Position numbers and translations under genes: made by a program
DNA from: Sphingopyxis sp. H115
Lineage (GTDB): Bacteria > Pseudomonadota > Alphaproteobacteria > Sphingomonadales > Sphingomonadaceae
NCBI RefSeq assembly: GCF_001468465.1
Contig: NZ_LNSA01000018.1
Span: 1 to 64,000, forward strand
Length of the DNA stretch: 64,000 nucleotides
Direction: 5' to 3'
In this document: positions 17,470 through 27,533 of the stretch, piece after piece
Position numbering within the stretch: position 1 is the stretch's first letter
Layout: every line of letters starts with the position of its first letter
Notes under the pieces: model-generated
The model's input: the letters and a program-made list of their open reading frames with translations, nothing else
Databases searched by the model: none
Told to the model about the DNA's origin: nothing

Positions 17470-18858
17470 ATGTTCCGGCTGTTCAAACATTATGTCCCGC
17501 ACGCCGTCGTCTGGCTGGCGCTGATCGAATTTGTCGCGCTGCTCTTCTCGGCCGAGGGGGCGTGGCATCTCTATGCACGTCAGGCAGGGTTCGACGCCGG
17601 ACCGCTGGGCGACCGCTGGCTGCCGCTCGTCACCTTCGGCATCGCCAACTCGCTCGCGATGATGGCGACGGGGATGTACGGGAACGAGGGCCTGCGGTCG
17701 ATGCGCTTTGCCACCGCGCGCCTGCTCGCGGCGATTTCGCTGGGCGTGATTTTCCTGTCGGTGCTGGGGTTCCTGCTGCCGACCGCGACGCTGTGGCGCG
17801 CGAACAGCCTCTATGCGATGATATTCGCGATCGCCGCGCTGTTCGTCATCCGGCTGGCGCTTACCCAGTCGGCGGGCGCCGACGCCTTTCGCCGCCGTAT
17901 CCTCGTGCTGGGTGCGGGACCGCGCGCGGCGCGGCTCGCGGCGCTGGCAAGCGAACCCGGCAGCGGGCTGGAGATGGTCGGCTTCGTCGCGATGAGCGGA
18001 ATCGAAAAGGCGGTTCCGGGCGCGATCCCGCGCGAGGCGATCGAGAATCTGTCGGACCATGTCGTCGCGCTGCGCGCGGGCGAAGTCGTCCTCGCGCTCG
18101 AGGAACGGCGCAACGCCCTGCCGCTGAACGATTTGCTGCGCGTCAAGACGACGGGGGTGCATGTCAACGATATCGCGAGCTTTATCGAGCGCGAAACGGG
18201 ACGCGTCGACCTGGCGACGACCAACCCCAGCGGGCTGATCTTTTCCGACGGCTTTTCGGCGGGACAGCGGATTTCCAAGGTCGGCAAGCGATTGTTCGAC
18301 ATCCTCGCCAGCCTGCTCGTGCTGGTGATCGGCCTGCCGATCGTCATCGTCGCCGCGATCGCGGTGAAGCTCGACAGCCGCGGGCCGGTTTTCTATCGCC
18401 AGCCGCGCGTCGGGCTGTTCGGCGAAACCTATGACATCTTCAAGATCCGGTCGATGCGCACCGACGCCGAAGCGGAAGGCAAGGCGGTGTGGGCGAGCGA
18501 GAACGACCCGCGCGTGACGCGCGTGGGCCGGGTGATCCGCAAGCTGCGCATCGATGAACTACCGCAGACCTGGTGCGTGCTGAAAGGCGATATGAGCTTC
18601 GTCGGTCCGCGCCCCGAACGGCCGAGCTTTGTCGAGGAGCTCGAACAGAAGCTGCCCTATTATGCCGAACGCCATATGGTGAAGCCGGGACTGACGGGCT
18701 GGGCGCAGATCAACTATCCTTACGGCGCGTCGGTCGAGGACGCGCGGGTCAAGCTGGAATATGACCTTTATTACGCCAAAAATTATTCGCCGTTTCTCGA
18801 CCTGTTGATCCTGCTCCAGACGGTGCGCGTCGTGCTGTGGCCGGACGGCGCGCGTTGA
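17470..18858 (+). CDS. XrtA/PEP-CTERM-type exopolysaccharide sugar transferase (EpsB-like)
   Basis: Transfers the first sugar phosphate onto undecaprenyl phosphate to begin polysaccharide synthesis. About four membrane segments occupy residues 10-130, a CoA-binding-like fold covers about 140-250, and the bacterial sugar-transferase domain fills about 270-462, with [47 protein letters not shown] and GPRPERP. The [12 protein letters not shown] insertion is typical of the TIGR03013-type enzymes linked to XrtA/PEP-CTERM systems. The gene heads a run of four same-strand genes with overlaps or gaps under five bases. Confidence 0.9.
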   Translation: MFRLFKHYVPHAVVWLALIEFVALLFSAEGAWHLYARQAGFDAGPLGDRWLPLVTFGIANSLAMMATGMYGNEGLRSMRFATARLLAAISLGVIFLSVLGFLLPTATLWRANSLYAMIFAIAALFVIRLALTQSAGADAFRRRILVLGAGPRAARLAALASEPGSGLEMVGFVAMSGIEKAVPGAIPREAIENLSDHVVALRAGEVVLALEERRNALPLNDLLRVKTTGVHVNDIASFIERETGRVDLATTNPSGLIFSDGFSAGQRISKVGKRLFDILASLLVLVIGLPIVIVAAIAVKLDSRGPVFYRQPRVGLFGETYDIFKIRSMRTDAEAEGKAVWASENDPRVTRVGRVIRKLRIDELPQTWCVLKGDMSFVGPRPERPSFVEELEQKLPYYAERHMVKPGLTGWAQINYPYGASVEDARVKLEYDLYYAKNYSPFLDLLILLQTVRVVLWPDGAR

Positions 18859-18862
18859 CGCC

Positions 18863-20980
18863 ATGACCGCGCTGGCGGGCCTGTCCCAATCCCTGTCGAT
18901 GCTGGCCCTCGCGGGCTTTGCCGGGGCCGCGCTGTGGCTGCTGGCGCGATCGCCGGCGCGCATGGCGGCGCCGATGCCCGTGCCCCGCCGGTTGGCGCTG
19001 GCGGCGGCGGCGACCGCGATCTGGTGCGGCGCGCTCTATGCCTTTGCGCCGGGATCGTCGCAGGCGCTTGTCGTCCAGTCGCTCCGCGATCTCGCGATGC
19101 TGTTCTGGCTGTCGGGAACCTTCTGGTCGGCGACCGCGCCGATGTCGCGGCCGCAGCGCGTGATCCTGTGGATGCTTGTGACGATCGACCTGTTCGCGTT
19201 GCTGCTCGGCGGCGCGGCCTATTTGCGCGCGGGGGCGGGGGCCTTCCCGTGGATGACGTCGACGCTGACCGTCGGCGCGATGCTGGTCGCGGTCGGCGGG
19301 CTGCTGATCGTCGACAGCGGCGTGCGCCGCGCCGGGGCGGGGCAGCGGATGCCGGTGATGGCGGTCGCCGGCGGCTTTGCGATGCTGTGGGCCTATGAGC
19401 TCAATGTCCAGCTGATCGGCGCGCTGACGGGCGAGACGGCATCGACGCTGATCCAGCTGTTGCCGGCCGTCGCGCTGCTCGTCCTGCCGACCTATGTCGT
19501 CGCGGCGATGGACGCCGGCCGCGAGCGGATGCAGCTGTCGCGTACCGCCGCGATGCGGACGCTGCTGCTGCTTGGCGGTGCGGCCTATCTGGTGCTGATC
19601 GGGCTGACCGGCGCCGTCGCGCGGATGATCGGCGGCGACTATGCCGAACTGGCGCAGGCGACGTCGCTGGTCGTGGCGCTGGGGACCGGCGGCATATTAT
19701 GGGCCTCAGACCGCGCGCGGGCGTGGCTGTCGGTCATGATTTCCAAGCATTTTTTCGAGCATCGCTACGATTATCGCACCGAATGGATGCGGTTCACGGC
19801 GACGCTGGGGCAGGGGGCCAAGGGCGACGGCGAAGACGACGGCAATCTTTACCGCCGCGTCGCAAAGGCGCTCGCCGAACTGACGGGCAGCCCCGGTGCG
19901 TTGCTGATGCTGCCGGCGGCTACGGGCGGCTTTCGCGTCGCGGAACAATGGCACTGGCCGGCGGGGATCGACGAGGATGCGGCGCTGTCATTGCGATCGG
20001 CGTTCATGTTGCAGGAAACGCGGCATATCGTCGATCTCGACGCCCAGCGGCGCGGCCAGCCGGCGCAGGACCTTGCGATCCCCGAGTGGCTGGTCGCCGA
20101 CCATCGCGCGTGGGTGGTGGTGCCCGTCGTGCATTACCAGCGGATGATCGCGGTCGTCGTGCTCCACCGTCCGCCGGTGTCGCGCGCGCTCGATTGGGAA
20201 GACCTCGACGTGCTGCGCATCGCGGGCCAGCAGGCGGCGAGCTACCTGGCCGAATCGCAGAGTCAGCAGGCGCTGTCCGAGGCGCGGCGCTTCGACGAGT
20301 TCAATCGCCGCTTTGCCTTCATCATGCACGACATCAAGAATCTGGCGAGCCAGATCGGGCTGCTCGCGCGCAACGCCGAACGTCATGCCGACAAACCCGA
20401 TTTTCGCGCCGACATGGTCGAAACGCTGAAGATTTCGGCGGGCCGGCTTTCGGACCTGCTCGTCCGCCTGTCGCCGCGCGAGCGGGGTCCCGCCGCGGAG
20501 GCCGGGCGCGTGCTGATCGAGCCGTTGCTGGCCAACGTTGCCGCCGAGGTGCGTCCGCGCCGCGAACTGTTCGTCGGGTGTCAGGCGGGGCTTGCCGCCT
20601 GGGGCGATGCGGGATCGATCCGCCAGGTCGTCCAGCACCTCGTCACCAATGCGATCGACGCGTCGGCGCCCGAAACGCCGGTGCAGCTTGTCGCGGTCGC
20701 CGAACAGGGGCGGGTGCGGATCGACGTGATCGACCAGGGATGCGGCATGACGCGCGATTTCATTCGCAACGAATTGTTCAAACCCTTCGTGTCGACGAAG
20801 GACGCGGGATTCGGGCTCGGCGCCTTTGAAGCCTTGCAGATCGCCCAGGCAATGGGCGGCGCGATCGAAGTGGCGAGCGCGCCCGGGCAGGGTAGCGACT
20901 TCACGCTGTGGCTGCCGCTCGCGGGCGCGCACGGCGAAGCGGGCGTCGACCCGCGCATGATGAAAGTGGGATCGAAATGA
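18863..20980 (+). CDS. prsK: PEP-CTERM-system histidine kinase PrsK
   Basis: 705 residues. About eight membrane segments fill residues 1-290, a GAF-like domain follows (about 320-460), then the dimerisation region with phospho-acceptor histidine in MHDIKNLASQ (about residue 488) and the ATPase domain (HLVTNAIDAS, VIDQGCGM, GFGLGAFEALQIAQAMGG). This layout matches PrsK of XrtA/PEP-CTERM systems. It begins four bases after the sugar-transferase stop and overlaps prsR by ATGA, so it is in the same operon. PrsK/PrsR control exopolysaccharide and PEP-CTERM protein genes in known cases. Confidence 0.9.
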   Translation: MTALAGLSQSLSMLALAGFAGAALWLLARSPARMAAPMPVPRRLALAAAATAIWCGALYAFAPGSSQALVVQSLRDLAMLFWLSGTFWSATAPMSRPQRVILWMLVTIDLFALLLGGAAYLRAGAGAFPWMTSTLTVGAMLVAVGGLLIVDSGVRRAGAGQRMPVMAVAGGFAMLWAYELNVQLIGALTGETASTLIQLLPAVALLVLPTYVVAAMDAGRERMQLSRTAAMRTLLLLGGAAYLVLIGLTGAVARMIGGDYAELAQATSLVVALGTGGILWASDRARAWLSVMISKHFFEHRYDYRTEWMRFTATLGQGAKGDGEDDGNLYRRVAKALAELTGSPGALLMLPAATGGFRVAEQWHWPAGIDEDAALSLRSAFMLQETRHIVDLDAQRRGQPAQDLAIPEWLVADHRAWVVVPVVHYQRMIAVVVLHRPPVSRALDWEDLDVLRIAGQQAASYLAESQSQQALSEARRFDEFNRRFAFIMHDIKNLASQIGLLARNAERHADKPDFRADMVETLKISAGRLSDLLVRLSPRERGPAAEAGRVLIEPLLANVAAEVRPRRELFVGCQAGLAAWGDAGSIRQVVQHLVTNAIDASAPETPVQLVAVAEQGRVRIDVIDQGCGMTRDFIRNELFKPFVSTKDAGFGLGAFEALQIAQAMGGAIEVASAPGQGSDFTLWLPLAGAHGEAGVDPRMMKVGSK

Positions 20981-22371
20981 GTGCGGGAACCAAGGGGGCG
21001 GAGGCCGACATCCGCACATTGCTGGTGGTCGAGGACGACCCCGGGCTGCAGGCGCAGCTCAAATGGGCCTATGAAGATTATCGGGTGCTCGTCGCGGGCG
21101 ACCATGACGCGGCGATCGAATTGCTGCGCGCCGAGGAGCCCGAGGTCGTCACGCTCGATCTGGGGTTGCCGCCCGATCCCGACGGGACGCGCGAGGGGTT
21201 CCGGACGCTGAAGGCAATCCTCGAGGCGAAACCCGATACGAAGGTGATCGTCGTATCGGGGCATGGCGAGCGCGCGAGCGCGCTAACGGCGATCGCCAGC
21301 GGGGCATGGGATTTCTACCAGAAACCGATCGATATCGAGGAACTAGGCCTGATCGTCGCGCGTGCCTTTCATGTGCGCGAGCTCGAAGCCGAAAATGCCC
21401 GGCTGGCGCAGCAGGGGGCGAGCGACAATCGCGTGCTGGGCGGGATGATCACCGGCGCGCCCGAGATGCTGAAAGTCGCGCGCACGATCGAACGCGTCGC
21501 GAACCTCGACGTGTCGGTCATGCTGCTCGGCGCGAGCGGGACAGGCAAGGAGCTGCTTGCGCGCGGGCTGCACGAGGCGAGCGCGCGGCGCGACGGCGCG
21601 TTCGTCGCGATCAATTGCGCCGCCATCCCGGAAAACCTGCTCGAAAGCGAGCTGTTCGGGCATGAAAAGGGGGCGTTCACCGGGGCGGTGAAGACGACCG
21701 AGGGCAAGATCGAACTCGCCCATGGCGGGACGCTGTTCCTCGACGAGGTCGGCGACATTCCGTTGCCGCTCCAGGTCAAGCTGCTGCGTTTTCTGCAGGA
21801 GCGCACGATCGAGCGCATCGGCGGGCGCAAGCCGATCGCGGTCGATACGCGTATCGTCTGCGCGACGCATCGCGACCTCGACGCGATGATCGCCGAACAG
21901 AGCTTTCGCAACGATCTCTATTACCGGCTTGCCGAAATGGTGGTGAGGATTCCGTCGCTGGCCGAGCGGCCGGGCGATGCCGTGCTGCTCGCGCGGCACT
22001 TCCTCCATCAATATGCGCCCGACATGAACCCCGGCGTGCGGGGATTTGCGCCCGATGCGTTGCAGGCGATCGACGAGGCGCGCTGGCCGGGGAATGTGCG
22101 CGAGCTTGAAAATCGCATCAAGCGTGCCGTTATCATGGCCGACGGCAAGCTGGTGATGCGCGAGGACCTCGATATGGCGGGCAGTGAAAGCGGCGAGGGA
22201 GCCGACGAGGCGTGGTTGAACCTGCGCAGCGCCCGCGAGGCGGCCGACCGCGTCGCGATCCGCCGCGCGATGACGCAGAGCGAGGGCAATATCTCGCTCG
22301 CCGCCAAGTTGCTCGGGATTAGCCGGCCGACGCTGTACGACCTGCTCAAACAATATCGGATGCAGGCCTGA
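20977..22371 (+). CDS. prsR: PEP-CTERM-system sigma-54 response regulator PrsR
   Basis: 464 residues: receiver about 15-130 with phosphorylatable aspartate in [12 protein letters not shown]+ domain about 150-385, Fis-type HTH at the end ([21 protein letters not shown]). The AAA+ motifs are canonical: GASGTGKE (Walker A), GAFTGA (sigma-54 contact) and [10 protein letters not shown] (Walker B), so it should activate sigma-54 promoters. The start ATG overlaps the prsK stop (ATGA), which favours translational coupling. An upstream in-frame start inside prsK is unlikely. Confidence 0.93.
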   Translation: MSAGTKGAEADIRTLLVVEDDPGLQAQLKWAYEDYRVLVAGDHDAAIELLRAEEPEVVTLDLGLPPDPDGTREGFRTLKAILEAKPDTKVIVVSGHGERASALTAIASGAWDFYQKPIDIEELGLIVARAFHVRELEAENARLAQQGASDNRVLGGMITGAPEMLKVARTIERVANLDVSVMLLGASGTGKELLARGLHEASARRDGAFVAINCAAIPENLLESELFGHEKGAFTGAVKTTEGKIELAHGGTLFLDEVGDIPLPLQVKLLRFLQERTIERIGGRKPIAVDTRIVCATHRDLDAMIAEQSFRNDLYYRLAEMVVRIPSLAERPGDAVLLARHFLHQYAPDMNPGVRGFAPDALQAIDEARWPGNVRELENRIKRAVIMADGKLVMREDLDMAGSESGEGADEAWLNLRSAREAADRVAIRRAMTQSEGNISLAAKLLGISRPTLYDLLKQYRMQA

Positions 22372-24216
22372 GTGCGCTTGCGCCGTTCTTGGACCGGCAC
22401 GCTGCTGATCGCAGCGCTGCTCGCGGGGTGCGACGGGGGCGGCGCCGCAGCGCCGCGTCGCGCGTTCGAGGAGCGGCGCGCCGAATTGCAGGAGGCGATC
22501 CGCGACAATCCGCAGGCGATCGCCGAGCGCGTCGAACTGGCGCGCGTCGCGATCCGGCTGGGCGACGGTGTCGGCGCCGAGGCGGCGGTCAAGGGCGCGC
22601 TGGCGGCCGGCGCGAAAGACGCGGCGCTGCGTCCGCTGCTCGCGCGCGCCTATGCCATGCAGGGCGAGGGGGCGCGGGCGCTCCAGACGATCGATGCCGG
22701 GCCGATCATTCCCGAGATGATCGGCGAGGCGGCGTGGGTCGCGGGCGACGTCCATCTGGAAAACGGCGACCTTGGCGCGGCGCGCGAGGCCTATGATCGC
22801 GCGGTTCACGAACTGCCGCGCAACGCCGCGCTCTGGGTCGATGTCGCGCGGTTCCGCGATGCCAATGCCGACACGCTCGGCGCGCGCGACGCGGTCGATT
22901 ATGCGATCGAACTCGACAAGGCGAACAGCGCCGCGCTGGCGTTCAAGGCGAATCTCGTCCGCACCGAAGATGGCCTCAACGCCTCGCTCGACTGGTACGA
23001 CCGCGCGCTGGCGGCCGATCCGGACAATGCCGACGCGCTGATCGAACAGGCGGCGACGCTAGGCGACCTTGGCCGGTATCGCGACATGCTCGGCGCGCTG
23101 CGCCACGCCGCGACGCTCGTCCCGCGCGATCCGCGCCTCTTTTACCTGCAGGCCGTGCTCGCGGCACGCGCCGACAATTACCGGCTGGCGCGCAGCCTGC
23201 TCCAACGGACGCGCGGCGAACTCGACGACCAGCCGTCGTTCATGCTGCTGAGCGCGATCGTCGAACTCGAACTGGGCGGCGAAGCGGTGGCCGCGACCTG
23301 GGCCGACCGGCTGATCGCGCAGCAGCCGCAGAACTTCACCGCGCACCGCATCCTCGCCGCCGCCAACTGGGCCGACGGCGATGCCGACGGCGCGATCGAG
23401 GCGCTGACGCCGATCGTCGACCGGCCCGATGCCGATAGCTGGTCGCTGCTGCTCGCCGCGCGCGCCGCCTCCGAACTGGGGCGGGGTGGCGAGGCTGCCG
23501 ATTATCTTGCGCGCGCTGCCATGTTGACACGCGGGGAGGCGCTGCCCTTTGCCGCGAACAACGACTATGGCCTGCTGACGATGGCGGCCGACGCCGCGCC
23601 GCTCGATCCGGCAAAAGTGATCCCGGCGATTTCGGCCGATATATCGAGCGGGAACAGCAGCCGCGCGATCGAGCGCGCGATGCGGCTGCGCGACGCGAAC
23701 CGCGGCGTTGCCGACGCGCATATCCTGCTCGGCGACGCGGCGCTCGCCGGCGGGCGATACGAGCTTGCGGTGCAGGCCTATCGCGCGGCGCGCGACCTCG
23801 ACGCGGGCGAGCGGACGACGCTGCGGCTTGCCAATGCCTTGTTCCGGGCGGGTGATGTGGCCGGATCGGGCGCGGCCATCCTTGCGCTGCGCGACAGCCA
23901 GCCATCGAGTATCGCCGCCGACCGGCTGGCGGGGCATTTGGCAATGGACCTGGAACGCTGGGACCAGGCGATCGCCTATTTCGAACGGGTTCGCAGCCGG
24001 ATCGGCGATCGCGATGTCGTGATCCTGCGCGAACTGGCGCGCGCCTGGGCCGCGAAGGGCGACGATGGGCGCGCGCTGCCGCTGATCGATCGGGCCTACC
24101 GGTTGCAGCCGCTCAATGCCGGGATCATGGAATTTTATGCGAGCCTGCTCGACCGGCGTGGCGACCGCCGGGCGGCAGCAGATTTACGCGACAAGTCGGC
24201 GCAGATCGGCCGGTAG
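22372..24216 (+). CDS. prsT: PEP-CTERM-system TPR lipoprotein PrsT
   Basis: 614 residues starting at a GTG directly after the prsR stop. The N-terminus is a lipoprotein signal (LLIAALLAGC, lipobox LAGC), so the protein is anchored on the outer face of a membrane. The rest is a chain of tetratricopeptide repeats (for example ALWVDVARFRDANADTLGAR and SLDWYDRALAADPDNADALI). PrsT-type proteins accompany XrtA/PEP-CTERM exopolysaccharide loci and are thought to be secretion scaffolds. The exosortase XrtA itself is not in this window. Confidence 0.88.
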   Translation: MRLRRSWTGTLLIAALLAGCDGGGAAAPRRAFEERRAELQEAIRDNPQAIAERVELARVAIRLGDGVGAEAAVKGALAAGAKDAALRPLLARAYAMQGEGARALQTIDAGPIIPEMIGEAAWVAGDVHLENGDLGAAREAYDRAVHELPRNAALWVDVARFRDANADTLGARDAVDYAIELDKANSAALAFKANLVRTEDGLNASLDWYDRALAADPDNADALIEQAATLGDLGRYRDMLGALRHAATLVPRDPRLFYLQAVLAARADNYRLARSLLQRTRGELDDQPSFMLLSAIVELELGGEAVAATWADRLIAQQPQNFTAHRILAAANWADGDADGAIEALTPIVDRPDADSWSLLLAARAASELGRGGEAADYLARAAMLTRGEALPFAANNDYGLLTMAADAAPLDPAKVIPAISADISSGNSSRAIERAMRLRDANRGVADAHILLGDAALAGGRYELAVQAYRAARDLDAGERTTLRLANALFRAGDVAGSGAAILALRDSQPSSIAADRLAGHLAMDLERWDQAIAYFERVRSRIGDRDVVILRELARAWAAKGDDGRALPLIDRAYRLQPLNAGIMEFYASLLDRRGDRRAAADLRDKSAQIGR

Positions 24217-24313
24217 GCCGGGGGCGACGGGTTTCGACCGATTGCTGACGTTTGGCACTTCGACCATAATGTCGCCTTCGCGTCGATGCGACGCGGCATC
24301 GGGAGAGCCGTGA

Positions 24314-24727
24314 ATGAAAGTTTGGCTAATGATAGCTATAGCGGTCGCATTGATCGCTCCCGAAGCCCGCGCTACTTCAACAAGGTGTAGCAATCCGAAG
24401 AGAGAGCAAGTTCTTGCGACGGCCCGAGTGGCGCTACCCACTCGAGATATCGAAGCGCTGGAACAGCGCTTTGAGCTTGTTGCACCCAAAATCGGGATGA
24501 CCACGTGGGGTGTCGCGGGAGATGACGGCCGTGGCATTCGCGACGTTACTTTAGGGCTGCAAAGTCCCAAGGTGAGCGTCAGTATAACGGCCGAATGGCG
24601 AACTGGTCAGAAAGCCGCTTTTTTGCAGGTAGAGCGAACTTGCATCAACGATGCTCTCGAACCGTGGCAGCCTTACTGGAAACACTTCCTAAGCGAGCTG
24701 CGGGAAGCTGGCTACGTCGTCGGGTGA
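24314..24727 (+). CDS. Exported hypothetical protein, low GC
   Basis: 137 residues with a signal peptide (MKVWLMIAIAVALIAPEARA). The mature part has two cysteines far apart (about residues 25 and 111) that could form a disulfide. I recognise no family. Its codons use far more A and T than neighbours (for example TTA, AAT, AGA), which marks it as likely acquired by transfer. It stands alone between the prs operon and a converging GntR gene. The reading frame looks real because of the signal peptide and a GAGAG-type ribosome site upstream. Confidence 0.55.
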   Translation: MKVWLMIAIAVALIAPEARATSTRCSNPKREQVLATARVALPTRDIEALEQRFELVAPKIGMTTWGVAGDDGRGIRDVTLGLQSPKVSVSITAEWRTGQKAAFLQVERTCINDALEPWQPYWKHFLSELREAGYVVG

Positions 24728-24762
24728 AGTCCGCTTCCCACCCCAAAGCAGAAATGGCAGCT

Positions 24763-25110
24763 TTACGCCTCGGTCAAATCGAGCAGCGTCCGCGCGTCGA
24801 GGCCGATGCGGCGCATCTGCTGGGCGACGGGGGGCCACACATTGGTAAGGAAATCCTCGCGCATCAGGTCGCGGAGGCGCTCGGTGGCGCCTTCGGCGAC
24901 GAACATGCCGACCCCGCGCTTGACCGTGACCAGTCCTTCGTCCTGAAACGTCTGGTACGCCTTGGCGACCGTCAGCGGGTTGGCGCCTTCGTCGGCCGCA
25001 AGCGAGCGGACCGACGGGAGCATGTCGCCGTCGCGAAAACTGCCGTCGAGGATCGCATTGGCGATGACATCGCGCAGGCGCTGGTACACGGGTTTGGACT
25101 GATCGAGCAT
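24763..25110 (-). CDS. GntR-family (YtrA-type) transcriptional regulator
   Basis: 115 residues, the short YtrA subgroup: a winged HTH at about 10-75 (PVYQRLRDVIANAILDG, LPSVRSLAADEGANPLTVAKAYQTFQDEGLV) plus a small dimerisation tail. Regulators of this size often control a transporter or a nearby enzyme. A TTGACT (25140-25145 complement) and CATTAA (25117-25122 complement) pair, 17 bases apart, places transcription start at or next to the ATG, so the message may be leaderless. It follows the nitroreductase gene on the same strand. Confidence 0.88.
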   Translation of the reverse strand: MLDQSKPVYQRLRDVIANAILDGSFRDGDMLPSVRSLAADEGANPLTVAKAYQTFQDEGLVTVKRGVGMFVAEGATERLRDLMREDFLTNVWPPVAQQMRRIGLDARTLLDLTEA

Positions 25111-25181
25111 GCCGCCTTAATGCCATAAGACAGCAGCACAGTCAAATGCGTTCCGTTACAACGTATACCGCATAGACGAAA

Positions 25182-25772
25182 TTAAATTTCCCAAGTGGAG
25201 ACAGTATCGTCATATTCGGGGCGCGGGCGTTCGTCGAGCGCGCGGCCGGCGGTGCCAAGGAAGAAATAGCCGACGATCGTATCGCCGTCGCCCGCACCGA
25301 AGGCCGCAGCGACATCGGCATTATAGGCGGCCCAGCCGGTGAGCCAGCTGCCGACGAAACCATGCGCATGCGCGGCGTGGAGCAGGTTCATGCCAACGGC
25401 GCCCGCCGACATCTGTTGCTCCCAGACCGGGATCTTGCTGCCCGCGACCGGCGTCGAAAGCAGCACGAGCAGCGTCGGTGCCTGATGCGCAAACTGGTCG
25501 AGTGCCGACAGGTCCATCCCCGCCGCACCGGGATTTTCGGCGACCCATGCATTTTTGAGCAGCGCGGCGAAAGCGTCGCGCTGGTCGTCGGCAACGGTGA
25601 CGATGCGCCAGGGCGCGAGCTTGCCATGGTCGGGGGTGCGCAGCGCGAGGGCGATGATGTCCCTGAGCTGCGTGGCGTCGGGGCCCGGCGATATCATATC
25701 GCGGGCCTTGCCCGAACGTCGGGTGGCGAGGTAGGCGAGGAGTGAGGAGCGGTCGTTGAACATGCGCGCCAT
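25182..25772 (-). CDS. Nitroreductase-family flavoprotein (YdjA-like)
   Basis: 196 residues, typical of the short FMN-dependent YdjA-type nitroreductases. The N-terminal RRSGKARDMI and ALRTPDHGKLAPWR segments match the flavin-binding region, and the C-terminal TIVGYFFLGT is the expected final strand. Such enzymes reduce nitro compounds or quinones with NAD(P)H. The start at 25772 follows AAAGG; a second ATG (MFNDRSS) is nine bases inside. The palindrome GAAATTAAATTTC (25178-25190) covers its stop and may serve the downstream GntR gene. Confidence 0.88.
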   Translation of the reverse strand: MARMFNDRSSLLAYLATRRSGKARDMISPGPDATQLRDIIALALRTPDHGKLAPWRIVTVADDQRDAFAALLKNAWVAENPGAAGMDLSALDQFAHQAPTLLVLLSTPVAGSKIPVWEQQMSAGAVGMNLLHAAHAHGFVGSWLTGWAAYNADVAAAFGAGDGDTIVGYFFLGTAGRALDERPRPEYDDTVSTWEI

Positions 25773-25946
25773 GTGGCCTTTTGCGAGGCTTTGCGCAAGT
25801 GTTGCGAATCATTCGCAACAGAATCCGGCCCGATCGCGATGGTTTCGCGCGCAATTAGATTCTTCCCATACGCAATTTTGACGCTAGTGTTACGGCCAGC
25901 CGCCCCGTTTCCCGGGGCCAACATCATATTCCAGGGAAGGGTCGCC

Positions 25947-27530
25947 ATGACCAAAGCCTATGCCCAGCACGGGGATGCCGCCGGGACATTTCTCGGCCAC
26001 CCGAAGGGCCTTTTTGTCCTGTTTTTCGCCGAAATGTGGGAGCGTTTTTCCTATTATGGGATGCGCGCGCTGCTCATTTTCTACCTGACCAAGCATTGGC
26101 TGTTCTCGGACAGTGAATCGGGCGTGATCTATGGCGCCTATACGGCGCTGGTCTATATTACCCCGGTGCTCGGCGGCTATCTTGCCGACCGTTGGCTGGG
26201 GCAGCGAAAAGCGGTCGCCTATGGCGCCATATTACTGACATTCGGCCATTTCATCATGGGATTCGAGGGCGATGGCGGGCAGGATCCGGCCAGCCTCAGC
26301 ATCTTCTGGCTCGCGCTCGCCTTCATCATCGTGGGTTCGGGCTTCCTGAAAGCGAACATCTCGGTGATCGTCGGCCAGCTTTATCCGCGCACCGACGTGC
26401 GCCGCGACGGCGCCTATACGATCTTCTACATGGGGATTAACCTCGGCGCCTTCCTCGGTTCGCTGCTCTGCGGCTATCTCGGTGAAACCTATGGCTGGTC
26501 CTATGGCTTCGGCGCCGCGGGCTTCGGCATGCTGCTCGGTCTGATCGTCTTCATCTGGGGCAAACCGCTGCTGCTCGGCCGCGGCGAACCCGAAGATCCG
26601 GCGAAGCTGGCGCAGCCCGTCATGGGCATCAAGTTCGAGTGGCTGCTCTATATCATCGGCCTGCTGGCGGTCGGCGTCTGCTGGTGGATGGTGCAGAATC
26701 AGGCGCTTGTCGGGACGCTGCTCGGCGTCGCGGGCGCGGCGCTCGTTCTCTATGTCGTCTTCACCGCGGTCGTGAAACTGCCGCCCCACGACCGCGACCG
26801 TATTTTCGCCGCGATGTTCCTGATCCTCGGGTCGATCCTGTTCTGGGCGTTGTTCGAACAGGCGGGTTCGTCGCTCAACCTGTTCGCCGACCGTTATGTC
26901 GACCGCGCGGGCGTTCCGGCGTCGGTCTTCCAGTCGCTCAACGCCGGCTATATCGTCCTCTTTGCCCCCGTCTTCGCGGCGCTGTGGACCTGGCTCGGCC
27001 GCCGCGGGTGGGAGCCTTCGGCGCCTGCCAAGTTCGGCCTTGCGATGCTCCAGCTCGGGCTCGGCTTCTTCATCCTCAAATGGGGCGCCGAAGCCGCGGG
27101 CCTCGAAAATGCGACCCCGGTGCTGTTCATCTTCCTGATCTACCTGCTCCACACGACCGGCGAGCTGTGCCTGTCGCCCGTGGGCCTCAGCGCGATGAAC
27201 CGGCTGGCGCCGGCGCATATGGCGTCGCTGATCATGGGCACCTGGTTCTTCGCATCGGCGACCGGCAATTTCGCTGCCGGTCTGATCGCGGCGGCGACGG
27301 GTTCGGAAAAGGCGAGCGGCGAGGGCGCCGGCAAGGCGCTGGTGCTCGACGTCTATGGCACGATCGGTCTGTGGGCCATCGGCTTTGGCGTGCTGGTGAT
27401 CGTCGTGTCGCCGCTGATCAAGAAGCTGATGCATCTCGACACGCTGCGCGATGCCGAGGATCTTGCAGGCGAGAGCGAACTGGCCGAACCGCAGGGCGCC
27501 GGCGTTCATCCCGAACCCAAGGGGGCGTAA
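25947..27530 (+). CDS. POT/PTR-family proton-coupled peptide transporter
   Basis: 527 residues with 12-14 membrane segments. The family signature ExxERFxYY is present as EMWERFSYYGMRALL, and the second PTR motif region GSGFLKANISVIVGQLY is clear. These transporters import di- and tripeptides with protons. ATG 25947 follows a strong GGGAAGGG ribosome site; the open frame upstream has no signal. The next two genes are exported amidohydrolases read in the same direction, three bases away, which suggests a peptide or amide uptake-and-cleavage operon. Confidence 0.93.
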   Translation: MTKAYAQHGDAAGTFLGHPKGLFVLFFAEMWERFSYYGMRALLIFYLTKHWLFSDSESGVIYGAYTALVYITPVLGGYLADRWLGQRKAVAYGAILLTFGHFIMGFEGDGGQDPASLSIFWLALAFIIVGSGFLKANISVIVGQLYPRTDVRRDGAYTIFYMGINLGAFLGSLLCGYLGETYGWSYGFGAAGFGMLLGLIVFIWGKPLLLGRGEPEDPAKLAQPVMGIKFEWLLYIIGLLAVGVCWWMVQNQALVGTLLGVAGAALVLYVVFTAVVKLPPHDRDRIFAAMFLILGSILFWALFEQAGSSLNLFADRYVDRAGVPASVFQSLNAGYIVLFAPVFAALWTWLGRRGWEPSAPAKFGLAMLQLGLGFFILKWGAEAAGLENATPVLFIFLIYLLHTTGELCLSPVGLSAMNRLAPAHMASLIMGTWFFASATGNFAAGLIAAATGSEKASGEGAGKALVLDVYGTIGLWAIGFGVLVIVVSPLIKKLMHLDTLRDAEDLAGESELAEPQGAGVHPEPKGA

Positions 27531-27533
27531 TCG

